64,000 nt of DNA from Streptomyces musisoli (lineage in GTDB: Bacteria > Actinomycetota > Actinomycetes > Streptomycetales > Streptomycetaceae): NCBI RefSeq assembly GCF_016741855.1, contig NZ_JAERRH010000006.1, positions 62,001 through 126,000 on the forward strand. Reading direction: 5' to 3'. The first letter of the stretch is position 1; every line of letters begins with the position of its first letter. A program made the translations under genes and the position numbers. Below, piece after piece: positions 1-7,911 of the stretch. The notes beneath the pieces are model-generated. The model saw only the letters and a program-made list of their open reading frames with translations, was not told the DNA's origin and made no database searches.

Positions 1-60
1 GCTTCGGCGAGCCTGACCGTGGGCTGCCACGGCCGCCGGCCGTCTCGTGGCCGGCGGGGA

Positions 61-172
61 TTCCGGCGGTCATGCGTACGCCGCCCTCCGCGACCGGCGA
101 GGACCCCGGCGGTCATACGTACCGCCCCCTCCGCGATCGCCGGGGTTCCGGCGGTCATGCGTGCTGCGGCTC
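61..172. repeat. About 42-bp imperfect tandem repeat, three copies, ending in the permease gene
   Basis: Copies start near 61, 104 and 146. Each contains the core CCGGCGGTCAT followed by GCGT or ACGT. The third copy runs over the stop codon of the minus-strand permease gene (TCA at 155-157) into its last codons, so the outer copies look like duplications of that gene's 3' end. Similar stop-adjacent repeats recur in this window. Confidence 0.7.
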
Positions 173-1660
173 CCCGTCGGGTGTCGGGCTCGGGGCCCGG
201 TTCTCCTGGTCGCGCACGCGGCCGCGGCCCAGCAGCAGCGTGCCGAGGAAGCCGAGCGCCAGGGCGACGAGGACGCCCAGGTTGGCGTACGCCCAGGCGC
301 CGGTCCTACCGCCGAGGCCGAACGGTTCCAGCAGATAGCCCTGCCAGGTCAGCCAGTTCGCGGCGGTGTTGGTGACCAGCCCCCATCCGACGGCCGTGGC
401 GGCGAGGGTGAGGCACAGCGGGAGGAGCGGGACGTCGCCGTAGCGGCCGTGCGGCCGGTACAGGTCGGCCTCGTCGTAGTCGCGGCGGCGCAGGGCCAGG
501 TCCGCGAGCATGACGCCGGCCCAGGCGGCGATGGGCACGCCGAGCGTGGTGAGGAAGCCCATGAACTGGCCGAGGAAGTCGTCGGCGAAGAACACGATGT
601 AGACCGCGCCGGCGATCATCAGCACGCCGTCGACGAGCGCGGCCAGGTAGCGCGGCACCCGCAGGCCGGCCGAGAGCAGGGCCAGGCCTGAGGAGTAGAT
701 GTCGAGGACGGCACCGCCGACCAGGCCGAGGACGGCGACCACGGCGAACGGCACCAGGAACCAGGTCGGCAGGATCGTGGTCAGCGCGCCGATCGGGTCG
801 GCCGCGACGGCCTTGCTCAGGTCCTCGGATGAACCGGCCAGCAGCAGGCCGAAGACCAGCAGGACCAGCGGGGCGAGGGAGGCACCGAAGGTGGTCCAGC
901 CGATCACTCCCCGGCTGGAGGAACTGCGGGGCAGATAGCGGGAGTAGTCGGCGGCGGCGTTGACCCAGCCGAGGCCGAAGCCGGTCATCATGAACACCAG
1001 CGCGCCGATGAACTCCTGCGTCGAACCCGCCGGGACGGCGCCGACCGCGCTCCAGTCGATGCGGTCGGCGACGAGCGCGACGTAGACGATCGTGAGGACG
1101 CCCGTGACCAGGGTGATCCAGGTCTGAAGCCGCATGATCAGGTCGAAGCCCATGACCCCGCCGGCCACGGTCAGCCCGGCCACCACCAGGAGGCCGAGCA
1201 CCTCGGTGCTGGTGCCGCCGCCCCAGCCCAGCCGGCTGAAGACCGTCGCGGTGGCCATCGTGGCGAGCGCGGTCAGCACGGTCTCCCAGCCGACGGTGAG
1301 CATCCAGGAGACCACGGACGGCAGCCGGTTGCCGCGCACACCGTACGCGGCGCGGCTCAGCACCATGGTCGGTGCCGAGCCCCGCTTGCCGGCGACCGCT
1401 ATGAAGCCGCACAACAGGAACGAGACGACGATGCCGAGCACGCCGGCGGCGAGGGCCTGCCGGAAGGAGATGCCGAAGCCGAACGCGAAGGCGCCGTAAC
1501 TGAGGCCCAGCACCGAGACGTTGGCCCCGAACCAGGGCCAGAACAGGGTGCGCGGGGTACCCCGGCGCTCCGTGTCCTCGATCACGTCGAGACCGTGGGT
1601 CTCCACTCGGAGGGCCCGGCCGGTGGACGCGCCGCCGAGAGGGTCCTGCGGAGACGCCAT
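155..1660 (-). CDS. NCS1-family nucleobase (cytosine/purine/allantoin-type) permease
   Basis: A 501-residue integral membrane protein with about 12 hydrophobic helices and the look of the nucleobase:cation symporter-1 family, which imports cytosine, purines, hydantoins or allantoin with a cation. The N-terminal stretch RRGTPRTLFWPWFGANVSVL is the typical NCS1 lead-in to helix 1, and the family length is about 450-520. I chose the ATG at 1660 because AGGTGG lies just upstream; an in-frame GTG sits one codon earlier. No catabolic partner gene is adjacent, so the substrate cannot be told from context. Its 3' end is embedded in a tandem repeat. Confidence 0.9.
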   Translation of the reverse strand: MASPQDPLGGASTGRALRVETHGLDVIEDTERRGTPRTLFWPWFGANVSVLGLSYGAFAFGFGISFRQALAAGVLGIVVSFLLCGFIAVAGKRGSAPTMVLSRAAYGVRGNRLPSVVSWMLTVGWETVLTALATMATATVFSRLGWGGGTSTEVLGLLVVAGLTVAGGVMGFDLIMRLQTWITLVTGVLTIVYVALVADRIDWSAVGAVPAGSTQEFIGALVFMMTGFGLGWVNAAADYSRYLPRSSSSRGVIGWTTFGASLAPLVLLVFGLLLAGSSEDLSKAVAADPIGALTTILPTWFLVPFAVVAVLGLVGGAVLDIYSSGLALLSAGLRVPRYLAALVDGVLMIAGAVYIVFFADDFLGQFMGFLTTLGVPIAAWAGVMLADLALRRRDYDEADLYRPHGRYGDVPLLPLCLTLAATAVGWGLVTNTAANWLTWQGYLLEPFGLGGRTGAWAYANLGVLVALALGFLGTLLLGRGRVRDQENRAPSPTPDGEPQHA

Positions 1661-1783
1661 CACTGAGCCACCTGCCCCACCTGTCTAGACGTTTACGATC
1701 ACGCTAGGCCGGTGGTGAGGGGGCGTCAAGGCGTCCCGGGGGCGGCGCCGTACGGGCCGTTCACCTCGTCGCGCATCTCCGTC

Positions 1784-2107
1784 TCAGCGGTCGAACTCCT
1801 CCTGGATCGGGGTCTTCGGCTCCTCCCACAGGTGCTGGGCGACGCCGGGCCTGCCTCCGCGCCCCGCCCGCTGTCGCCGCTGCGCGGCGCCGTGGCCGTG
1901 CTCCGGTTCCGGGGCCACGCGGACCGACCTCGCCACCTCCGCCCGGCCGGCGTACTCCTCGGCGGGCAGGCCGCGCAGGGCCATGACGACGTCGTCCGAG
2001 GCGCCCGCCTGCTCCGCCGCCGTGACGAGCCGGTCCCTGTCGGCCGGGTAGGTCACCTCCTTCAACGCGTCCAGCACCTCCGGGACGCTGGTGTGTGCCG
2101 TGCCCAT
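1784..2107 (-). CDS. DUF2795 domain protein
   Basis: A 107-residue soluble protein. Residues about 8-60 match DUF2795 (EVLDALKEVTYPAD ... GLPAEEYAGRAEV), a small domain of unknown function common in actinobacteria. The C-terminal half is basic, low complexity and unlike the domain. I chose the ATG at 2107 because GAGGGAG precedes it at good spacing. It lies 32 bp downstream of the small acidic gene on the same strand, probably in one transcript. A second DUF2795 gene is nearby at 2469. I infer no function. Confidence 0.8.
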   Translation of the reverse strand: MGTAHTSVPEVLDALKEVTYPADRDRLVTAAEQAGASDDVVMALRGLPAEEYAGRAEVARSVRVAPEPEHGHGAAQRRQRAGRGGRPGVAQHLWEEPKTPIQEEFDR

Positions 2108-2139
2108 GACGTCTCCCTCATGCGTCGTCCTCGTCCCCC

Positions 2140-2280
2140 TCACGCGTCGTCCTCGTCCGTGGTGTCATCGGCGGGGTCCGATCCCTCCGCCTGGGACGGA
2201 GTGGTGCGGTCCGGCTGCTCCGCGTCATGGGCGTCCGCCTCCGGCTCGCCCTCGGCCTGGGAAGGGGTGTTCTCGCTCAT
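2140..2280 (-). CDS. Small acidic hypothetical protein
   Basis: A 46-residue, highly acidic peptide rich in Asp, Glu, Ser and Thr, with the heptad TPSQAEG occurring twice. The ATG at 2280 follows GGAGCCGAGGACCAG, a fair ribosome binding site. The composition suggests an intrinsically disordered protein. It heads a probable two-gene unit with the DUF2795 gene at 1784-2107. I recognise no family; the reading rests on start context, acidic bias and neighbourhood. Confidence 0.55.
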   Translation of the reverse strand: MSENTPSQAEGEPEADAHDAEQPDRTTPSQAEGSDPADDTTDEDDA

Positions 2281-2468
2281 CTGGTCCTCGGCTCCTCTCG
2301 CACGTGATCCCGTGTCTCTCCGGAGCCCCCGAGTACCCGTGCGTCGCGGGGCGCACCGCCGGACGGAATCCCTGAATCCGCTTCGCTCGCGTGGGTACCT
2401 GACCGGTCCGGCGCAGCATGCGGCGCCGGCGACAGGACCGTGTCCCATCCGACCGCCCTGGAGGAGCC

Positions 2469-2663
2469 ATGGCGGATGTCAGCCCCACCGACCTGCAAAA
2501 AGCCCTGTCCGGCGTGGAGTACCCGGCCGATTCCGAGCAGCTTCGGAAGGTCGCCGAGAACAATCACGCCCCCAAGGAGATCACCGAGCGGATCTCCCAC
2601 CTCGGGAAGAAGGAGTTCCAGAACCCGGCCGAGGTCAGTAAGGCCGTCTTCCGGAACGAGTGA
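2469..2663 (+). CDS. DUF2795 domain protein (second copy)
   Basis: A 64-residue protein made up almost wholly of a DUF2795 domain: LQKALSGVEYPAD at the start and FQNPAEVSKAV near the end align with the domain in the gene at 1784-2107. The ATG at 2469 is preceded by GGAGGAGCC. It is divergent from the acidic/DUF2795 pair across a 188-bp gap, and a strong hairpin follows it. Function unknown. Confidence 0.85.
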   Translation: MADVSPTDLQKALSGVEYPADSEQLRKVAENNHAPKEITERISHLGKKEFQNPAEVSKAVFRNE

Positions 2664-2682
2664 CAGCGATCGCCACGGACGC

Positions 2683-2717
2683 GCGGCGGCCGGACGCCTT
2701 GTGGCTCCGGCCGCCGC
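2683..2717 (+). terminator. Strong GC hairpin after the DUF2795 gene
   Basis: GCGGCGGCCGGA (2683-2694) pairs perfectly with TCCGGCCGCCGC (2706-2717) across an 11-nt loop, 20 bp after the stop codon. There is no U tract, as is usual in Streptomyces. Confidence 0.75.
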
Positions 2718-3092
2718 CTCATGTGCGCGAGCCTGCGACGGCGCCCCCTCGCGAGGTGACATCCATCACAGTCTTGTCAACTACTAACCATGCTCCCTAG
2801 TAGGTGCCCCACTCTCGACATATGGGATTTGTCCGGCTTGCCATAGGCGTGAGCCGCCGCCCGGATGCCGACGGACCGGCCGATCGGCATCCCGCCGTAT
2901 CGGTCGCCGAGTGGGCGTTCCTGACGGTGCGACAGTGTTGCGCAAACATCGCGATCGCGAAGTCGACATGTCTTGATGTGCCTGACAAGGGCCACGAGGG
3001 CGTACGAAGCCCGATAGTAGAAGCGCCCTTTGCGCTCCTTGTGAGGCCGTCCCAAGAATGAGTGCTCCGCGATCACCGAGCGAGGTTGACGT
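2718..3092. other. Intergenic leader of the CAP gene
   Basis: No gene is seen here. It has an AT-richer stretch near 2765-2830, a plausible promoter area for the secreted CAP protein. GAGG lies 7 nt before that gene's ATG at 3093. Confidence 0.5.
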
Positions 3093-3941
3093 ATGGGCCA
3101 GCACCGCAAAACGAAGCACTACCGGCGGATAGTCATCGCCGTCGCCGCCATGGGCGCCGTGGGCGTGCCATCCGTCGCCCTGGCCTGTTCCGACTGGCCG
3201 TCCGCCACGGACCCCCAGTCGCAGGCCGCCCTGACGAGCGCGCCCGTGGTGCAGTGGCAGCACACTCCCGGGCATCACCACCGCAACGGCGTCGAGACCG
3301 TCGTACCGACCACCGCGCCGCGGACGGCCGCGCCGAAGACCACCGCACCGGCCAGGCCTCCGGTCACCGTTCACCCGAGGGCCAAGAAGAAGGTCACGGT
3401 CCTCCGTCCCCAGCGGACCACGGCTCCGAGCGCTCCCAAGGCCACTACGGCCCCGGTCGCCCCGAAGGCCTCGGCCCCGACCGCCCCGAAGGCCTCGACC
3501 CCCACCACCCCGAAGGCCTCGTCCCCCTCCGCGCCCAGCACCCCGAAGCCCGCCACCACGGCGTCCGGGGTCACCGCCGAGATCCTCCAGCTCGTGAACG
3601 CCGAGCGGGGCAAGGCCGGTTGTCAGCCCCTGACCCTGAACGCGACGCTGACCAAGGCGGCGCAGGCCCACAGTGCCGACATGGCGGCTCACCAGAACAT
3701 GTCGCACACCGGATCCGACGGGTCGAACCCGGGCGACCGCATCACGCGCGCCGGCTACACCTGGAGCAGCTACGGCGAGAACGTCGCCTACGGCTACAGC
3801 ACGGCGCAGCAGGTCATGGCGGGCTGGATGTCCAGCCCGGGCCACCGGGCCAACATCCTCAACTGCGGGTTCAAGGAGATCGGTGTCGGTCTCGCGCAGC
3901 CCGGCAGCTACTGGACCCAGGACTTCGGCACGTCCCGTTGA
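3093..3941 (+). CDS. Secreted CAP (SCP/PR-1-like) domain protein
   Basis: A 282-residue protein. Residues 1-31 are a Sec signal peptide (basic KTKHYRR, hydrophobic IVIAVAAMGAVGV, cleavage near ALA). A long Ala/Thr/Pro/Lys-rich spacer follows to about residue 155, with PKA/PKAS-type repeats that would span the cell wall. The C-terminal CAP domain starts near ILQLVNAERGKAGCQPL, contains the conserved SYGENVAYG and SPGHRANILNC, and ends WTQDFG. Bacterial CAP proteins are extracellular, with roles rarely known. The same architecture recurs at the C-terminus of the sigma-factor fusion at 6148-7911. Its last 34 bp overlap the end of the convergent MFS gene. Confidence 0.93.
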   Translation: MGQHRKTKHYRRIVIAVAAMGAVGVPSVALACSDWPSATDPQSQAALTSAPVVQWQHTPGHHHRNGVETVVPTTAPRTAAPKTTAPARPPVTVHPRAKKKVTVLRPQRTTAPSAPKATTAPVAPKASAPTAPKASTPTTPKASSPSAPSTPKPATTASGVTAEILQLVNAERGKAGCQPLTLNATLTKAAQAHSADMAAHQNMSHTGSDGSNPGDRITRAGYTWSSYGENVAYGYSTAQQVMAGWMSSPGHRANILNCGFKEIGVGLAQPGSYWTQDFGTSR

Positions 3942-5107
3942 CCGCCGGCGGCCGGCGGGTCCGCCCGCCGGCCGGGGCCCGGTGGCTCGGGGAGGGTGCG
4001 GAAGAACAGCCAGCTCAGTAGCGGCATCAGGACCAGCGGGGCCAGCGCGGTCCGCAGGGACGTCGCGTCCGCGACCCGGCCGATGAGGGGACTCACCAGG
4101 CCGCCGACGCTGACGGTCAGCCCGAGGGTGATGCCGGCGGCGGTGCCGACCCGAGAGGGCAGGTAGTCCTGGCCGAGCGTCACCTGGAGCGAGAACGGGA
4201 CGTAGAGGCCGGCGGAGGTCAGGGCCACGCACAGGTACAGGGCCGGGCCGGGGACGAACACGACGCCCGCCACCGCCGCGGCCGAGAGCAGGTACGACCA
4301 GCGGCACACCGTGACCCGGTCCCTGCGCCCGGCCAGCCGGCCGCCCAGCACGGAGCCGGCCGCGCCGCCCAGATAGAGCACGAACAGCGCGGCCGTACCG
4401 GCCGCCACGCTGCCGCCCAGGCGCTGTGCCGCGTACAGGGACAGGAAGCTGCTCAGGCCGGTGAACACGACCGAGCGGCACACCACGGCCAGCGACAGCC
4501 TCAGGAAGGACGCCCGGTCGTCGGTGCCCGCCGCCGGTGCCGGACCCAGGAGGCGCTGCCGCTGCCCCGGCGCGCGCAGCACGGTCAGGGTCAGCGCCGC
4601 ACCGGCGAGCGCCGGCAGCACCAGCAGCGGGGTCCAGCGCAGTCCGCCGGTGCCCACGACGGCCGCGACGAGGAGGGGCGCCAGGGCGAAGCCGACGTTG
4701 CCGCCCAACGAGAACCAGCCCATGGCGCCGTGGCCGCCCCCGCCGGCCAGCCGTGCGACACGGGCGGACTCGGGGTGGTAGGCGGCCACGCCGGCTCCGG
4801 ACACCGCCACGCACACCAGGGTGAACGCGTACGAGTCACCGGTGCCGCTCAGCGCGATGCCGAGGCCGGCCAGGAGCGTACTGGCCGGCAGCAGCCAGGG
4901 GACCGCCCGGCGGTCGGTGAGCACCCCGAACAGCGGCTGCGCCACCGAGGACAGCAGGGAGGCGGCCAGGACGACGCCCGAGGCCGCGGCGTAGCCGTAG
5001 GCGCGCTCGGCGACGAGGAACGGGATCAGGGACGCGACGGCCCCCTGGTAGACGTCGACACAGGCGTGCCCGACGGACAGCAGGGTGATGGAAGCTTTCC
5101 TTCGCAT
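3908..5107 (-). CDS. MFS transporter, fosmidomycin-resistance/sugar-efflux-like
   Basis: A 399-residue protein with about 12 membrane helices. The start MRRKASITLLSVGHACVDVYQG, the motif VLTDRRAVPWLL after helix 2 and the loop AYHPESARVARLAGG resemble the Fsr (fosmidomycin resistance) branch of the major facilitator superfamily, which exports small molecules by proton antiport. I chose the ATG at 5107; GGAG precedes it by 9 nt. The open frame continues far upstream but without MFS homology. It is divergent from the AraC gene, the usual arrangement for a locally regulated exporter, and overlaps the CAP gene tail to tail by 34 bp. Confidence 0.92.
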   Translation of the reverse strand: MRRKASITLLSVGHACVDVYQGAVASLIPFLVAERAYGYAAASGVVLAASLLSSVAQPLFGVLTDRRAVPWLLPASTLLAGLGIALSGTGDSYAFTLVCVAVSGAGVAAYHPESARVARLAGGGGHGAMGWFSLGGNVGFALAPLLVAAVVGTGGLRWTPLLVLPALAGAALTLTVLRAPGQRQRLLGPAPAAGTDDRASFLRLSLAVVCRSVVFTGLSSFLSLYAAQRLGGSVAAGTAALFVLYLGGAAGSVLGGRLAGRRDRVTVCRWSYLLSAAAVAGVVFVPGPALYLCVALTSAGLYVPFSLQVTLGQDYLPSRVGTAAGITLGLTVSVGGLVSPLIGRVADATSLRTALAPLVLMPLLSWLFFRTLPEPPGPGRRADPPAAGGQRDVPKSWVQ

Positions 5108-5161
5108 CCGGCCATGCTCCGGCCCGGCCCGCATGTCGCGCTTTCGATAAACTGCCGGGTG

Positions 5162-5944
5162 ATGCCGCAGATCCGCCATGAGCCGGTGGCCCCCACGCGC
5201 ACCCAGTGGCTGGACTCCGGCGCGACGATAGACGCCCACCGGCACGACGAGCACCAGATCGTGTACGCGGGCCGGGGCGTGCTGGCCGTCGCGACCGACG
5301 CGGGTTCCTGGATCGCACCGGCCACCCGCGCCATCTGGGTCCCGGCCGGCACCGTCCACGCCCATCAGGCGCACGGCGCGCTCGAACTGCACCTGGTGGG
5401 ACTGCCCGCGACCGAGAACCCGCTCGGCCTGGACGCGCCGACCGTGCTCGCCGTGGGCCCGCTGCTGCGCGAACTGATCGTCGCCCACACCCGTACCCCG
5501 GAGGACGGCAGTCCCGAACGGGCCCGGCTGCGCGCGGTGTTGATCGACCAACTGCGCGCCTCGCCGCAGCAGCCGCTGCGCCTGCCCACGCCCGTGTCCC
5601 CCGTGCTGCGCGCGCTGTGCGACATCCTGTGCGCGGATCCGGCCGACGGCCGCACCCTGACGGAGCTGGGCCGGGAGGTCGGGGCGAGCGACCGTACCCT
5701 CTCCCGGCTGTTCCGCCGCGACCTCGGCATGACGTTCCCGCAGTGGCGTACCCAGTTGCGGCTGCACCACGCGCTGGTCCTGCTCGCCGAGCGGACGCCG
5801 GTGACCATCGTGGCGCACCGCTGCGGCTGGTCCTCGGCGAGCGCGTTCATCGACGTCTTCCGGCGCACGTTCGGGCACACGCCGGGCAGCACTCCGGAAC
5901 CGGCCCGGCCGTACGCCGGCCGCGCCGACGGACCGGGGTCGTGA
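5162..5944 (+). CDS. AraC-family transcriptional regulator
   Basis: A 260-residue protein. The N-terminal cupin-like sensing domain has DAHRHDEHQIVYAGRGVL and WVPAGTVHAHQ. The C-terminal AraC DNA-binding domain has two helix-turn-helices, TLTELGREVGASDRTLSRLF and TPVTIVAHRCGWSSASAF, then FRRTFGHTPG. I chose the ATG at 5162 (an in-frame GTG is immediately before it), leaving a 54-bp promoter region shared with the divergent MFS gene, its likely target. The domain pairing is typical of drug- or metabolite-responsive activators of exporters. Confidence 0.93.
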   Translation: MPQIRHEPVAPTRTQWLDSGATIDAHRHDEHQIVYAGRGVLAVATDAGSWIAPATRAIWVPAGTVHAHQAHGALELHLVGLPATENPLGLDAPTVLAVGPLLRELIVAHTRTPEDGSPERARLRAVLIDQLRASPQQPLRLPTPVSPVLRALCDILCADPADGRTLTELGREVGASDRTLSRLFRRDLGMTFPQWRTQLRLHHALVLLAERTPVTIVAHRCGWSSASAFIDVFRRTFGHTPGSTPEPARPYAGRADGPGS

Positions 5945-6120
5945 GGGCCCGCACCGGCCGGGACGGCCCGGCCCGGTCGTGACGGGCCCGGCCGGTCGTG
6001 ACGGCCCGGCCCAGTGACGGCTCGCACGGTGACGGCTCGCACCAGCTGGTGACGGTTCGTCCGGCCGGGTACGGTGCGGCCCGGTGACGGCTCGGCTCGT
6101 TCCTGACAGTGGGTCCGGCG
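5938..6120. repeat. Degenerate short repeats starting at the AraC stop codon
   Basis: From the stop codon (GGTCGTGAG) to about 6100 the motif CGGTCGTGACGGCCCGG or its shorter form GGTGACGGCTCG recurs at least six times with drift. Each copy contains a TGA triplet, as if the stop-codon segment had been duplicated serially. No coding potential is seen between here and the next gene. Confidence 0.6.
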
Positions 6121-6147
6121 GGTATGAGGGCCCCGCCGGGCGGTGGT

Positions 6148-7911
6148 TCAGAGCTTGGAGCCGAAGTCCTGGGTCCACCAGGGGCCGCCCGAACCATTGT
6201 GGACGCCCACGCCGATGTTCTTGAACGAGCAGTTGAGGATGTTGGCCCGGTGGCCGGGGCTGTTCATCCAGGAGTCCATCACCGACTGCGGGGTCTGCTG
6301 GCCCCGGGCGATGTTCTCGCCGTACGTGGACCAGCGGTAGCCCGCCGCGGTGATGCGCTCGCCGGGGCCGTTGCCGTCCGGGTCCGTGTGGTCGAAGAAG
6401 CCGCGGGCGGCCATGTCGTCGGAGAGGCCCTGCGCGGCCTTGTCCAGTTGCGAGTCCTCGGTGACCGGACCGCATCCGGCCGACGCCCGCTCCTTGTTCA
6501 CCAGCGCGACCACCTGCGCCACCGTGCCCGTGGGCGCAGGCTGTGCCTGCGGAGTGCGGGTGGCCTGCGGAGTGACGCGCACGGTCTGCTGTGCCTTGGG
6601 GGTGCTGGTCTTCTTCTTCACGGGCCGGGGGCTCTTGGAAGGGCTCGGCTTCTTCGAGTGCGACGGGGACGGTGACGCGGACGCCGACGGCGACGACGAG
6701 GTCACGGCGGCACTGGGCTTCGCGAGGTCCGCCACGGGAGCGTTGGCGGCCGGCGCCGCGGTCGTCTCCTTCTTCTCCGTTCCGGAGCCGGGGCCGAGGT
6801 ACCAGAGGCCGCCGCCCGCCACGCAGACCGCCACCACCGCGCCTCCGACGGCCCGGCGCCGGATCCGCCGCCGTCGCCGCGCGTCGTCGCGAGCGGTCGT
6901 ACGCCGGCGCGAGGCACGCAGCCCGACCTGTTCCGTCTTCGCGCCCCGGCCGTAGCCGCCCGCGTCCGTCCCGCCGGCGTCCTGGCCCGGCACCGCGGAG
7001 CCCTGGTCCCAGCCGGCCGCGCCGCCGTCCGGTCCGGCGGTGCCCATGTCCATGGCCGGGTGGGTGGTTTCCATGTCCGTCGGGAGCGGGACCGCCGAGC
7101 CGGCCGCGGTCATGCCGGTCGCCGCGGACCGGGTCGTCGCGAGCAGCGCCGTGGACACGCCGACCAGCGCCAGCCCGGCCAGCAGGCCCTCCGCCGGCAG
7201 CAGACCGCTCCACAGGCCGCCGCAGCGCACGCAGTCGCGGGCGTGCCGGGCTATCCGCTTGCGCCACAGCGCGGAGGGCAGGCCGTCCCACGTGGCCAGC
7301 ACACCGCGCAACTCCTCGCAGGGGGGCCGGGTGTCCAGCGCCCGTACCACCACGCGGGCCGCCTCCAGCCGTGCCTTCATCCGCTGCACCCGTACGGCGG
7401 TGTGCTGCGGCGAGACACCGAGGGCCGTGGCGACCTCGGCCCGGGTCAGTTCACCGGCGCACTCCAGCCACCACAGCGAGAGCACCTCCCGGTCCTCCGG
7501 CTCCAGCCAGCGGGTGGCGCGCGCGGTCTCCTGGCGCTGGCCGGACAGCTGGAGCCGGACGATGGTCAGGTCCACGAAGTCGGCGCCCGGGTCGGCGACA
7601 TCGGCGGTCTCGTCCACGGCGTCCGGTGCGAGCTGCCGGTCCTGCCAGTGTGCGCGCACCCGGTTCATCGCGATGGCCACGAGCCAGGAGCGGAAGCTCT
7701 CCGGGGTCCGCAGGTCGCCGAGCGAACCCAGGGCCCGGAGCATGGTCTCCTGGACCACGTCGTCGACGTCGACCGAACCGTTCAGAGCCCGCCCCACGAT
7801 GTTGTACACCAGCGGGAGGTAAGCGCTGACCAGGGCGTCCTGGGCTGCCCCGTCCCCCGCTCGGGCGGCGTTCACCAGTGCCGCCGTGTCCACCGTGTGC
7901 TGTGTGCTCAT
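6148..7911 (-). CDS. ECF sigma factor fused to ZAS-like zinc motif, membrane anchor and extracellular CAP domain
   Basis: A 587-residue chimera. Residues about 1-190 are an ECF sigma factor: region 2 includes VDVDDVVQETMLRAL, and region 4 has EDREVLSLWWLE followed by LTRAEVATALGVS. His223-x3-Cys227-x2-Cys230 matches the zinc-binding anti-sigma (ZAS) signature. A hydrophobic stretch lies near 238-260, an Arg-rich patch near 340-352 and a clear membrane helix near 353-372. A Ser/Pro/Lys-rich wall-spanning spacer leads to a CAP domain from about 465, ending WTQDFGSKL, like the protein at 3093. ECF factors with long C-terminal membrane extensions are known in actinobacteria. I infer that the outer CAP domain senses or acts at the envelope and gates the sigma domain. 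Confidence 0.92.
   Translation of the reverse strand: MSTQHTVDTAALVNAARAGDGAAQDALVSAYLPLVYNIVGRALNGSVDVDDVVQETMLRALGSLGDLRTPESFRSWLVAIAMNRVRAHWQDRQLAPDAVDETADVADPGADFVDLTIVRLQLSGQRQETARATRWLEPEDREVLSLWWLECAGELTRAEVATALGVSPQHTAVRVQRMKARLEAARVVVRALDTRPPCEELRGVLATWDGLPSALWRKRIARHARDCVRCGGLWSGLLPAEGLLAGLALVGVSTALLATTRSAATGMTAAGSAVPLPTDMETTHPAMDMGTAGPDGGAAGWDQGSAVPGQDAGGTDAGGYGRGAKTEQVGLRASRRRTTARDDARRRRRIRRRAVGGAVVAVCVAGGGLWYLGPGSGTEKKETTAAPAANAPVADLAKPSAAVTSSSPSASASPSPSHSKKPSPSKSPRPVKKKTSTPKAQQTVRVTPQATRTPQAQPAPTGTVAQVVALVNKERASAGCGPVTEDSQLDKAAQGLSDDMAARGFFDHTDPDGNGPGERITAAGYRWSTYGENIARGQQTPQSVMDSWMNSPGHRANILNCSFKNIGVGVHNGSGGPWWTQDFGSKL

Noticed and set aside
1683..1690. GTCTAGAC palindrome upstream of the permease, shared with the half-site of the DauR-like operator
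   Set aside because: Eight bases is too short, and the rarity of CTAG alone does not show shared regulation.
3312..3560. Repetitive Pro/Lys/Ala coding text as a separate repeat element
   Set aside because: It is ordinary low-complexity wall-spanning linker of the CAP protein with degenerate codons rather than DNA-level repeats.
3908..7291. A single long minus-strand open frame of over 1,100 codons
   Set aside because: Only its last 399 codons resemble a protein (MFS). The upstream part is antisense to the AraC and overlaps the sigma-CAP gene in another frame; long stop-free frames are expected at this GC content.
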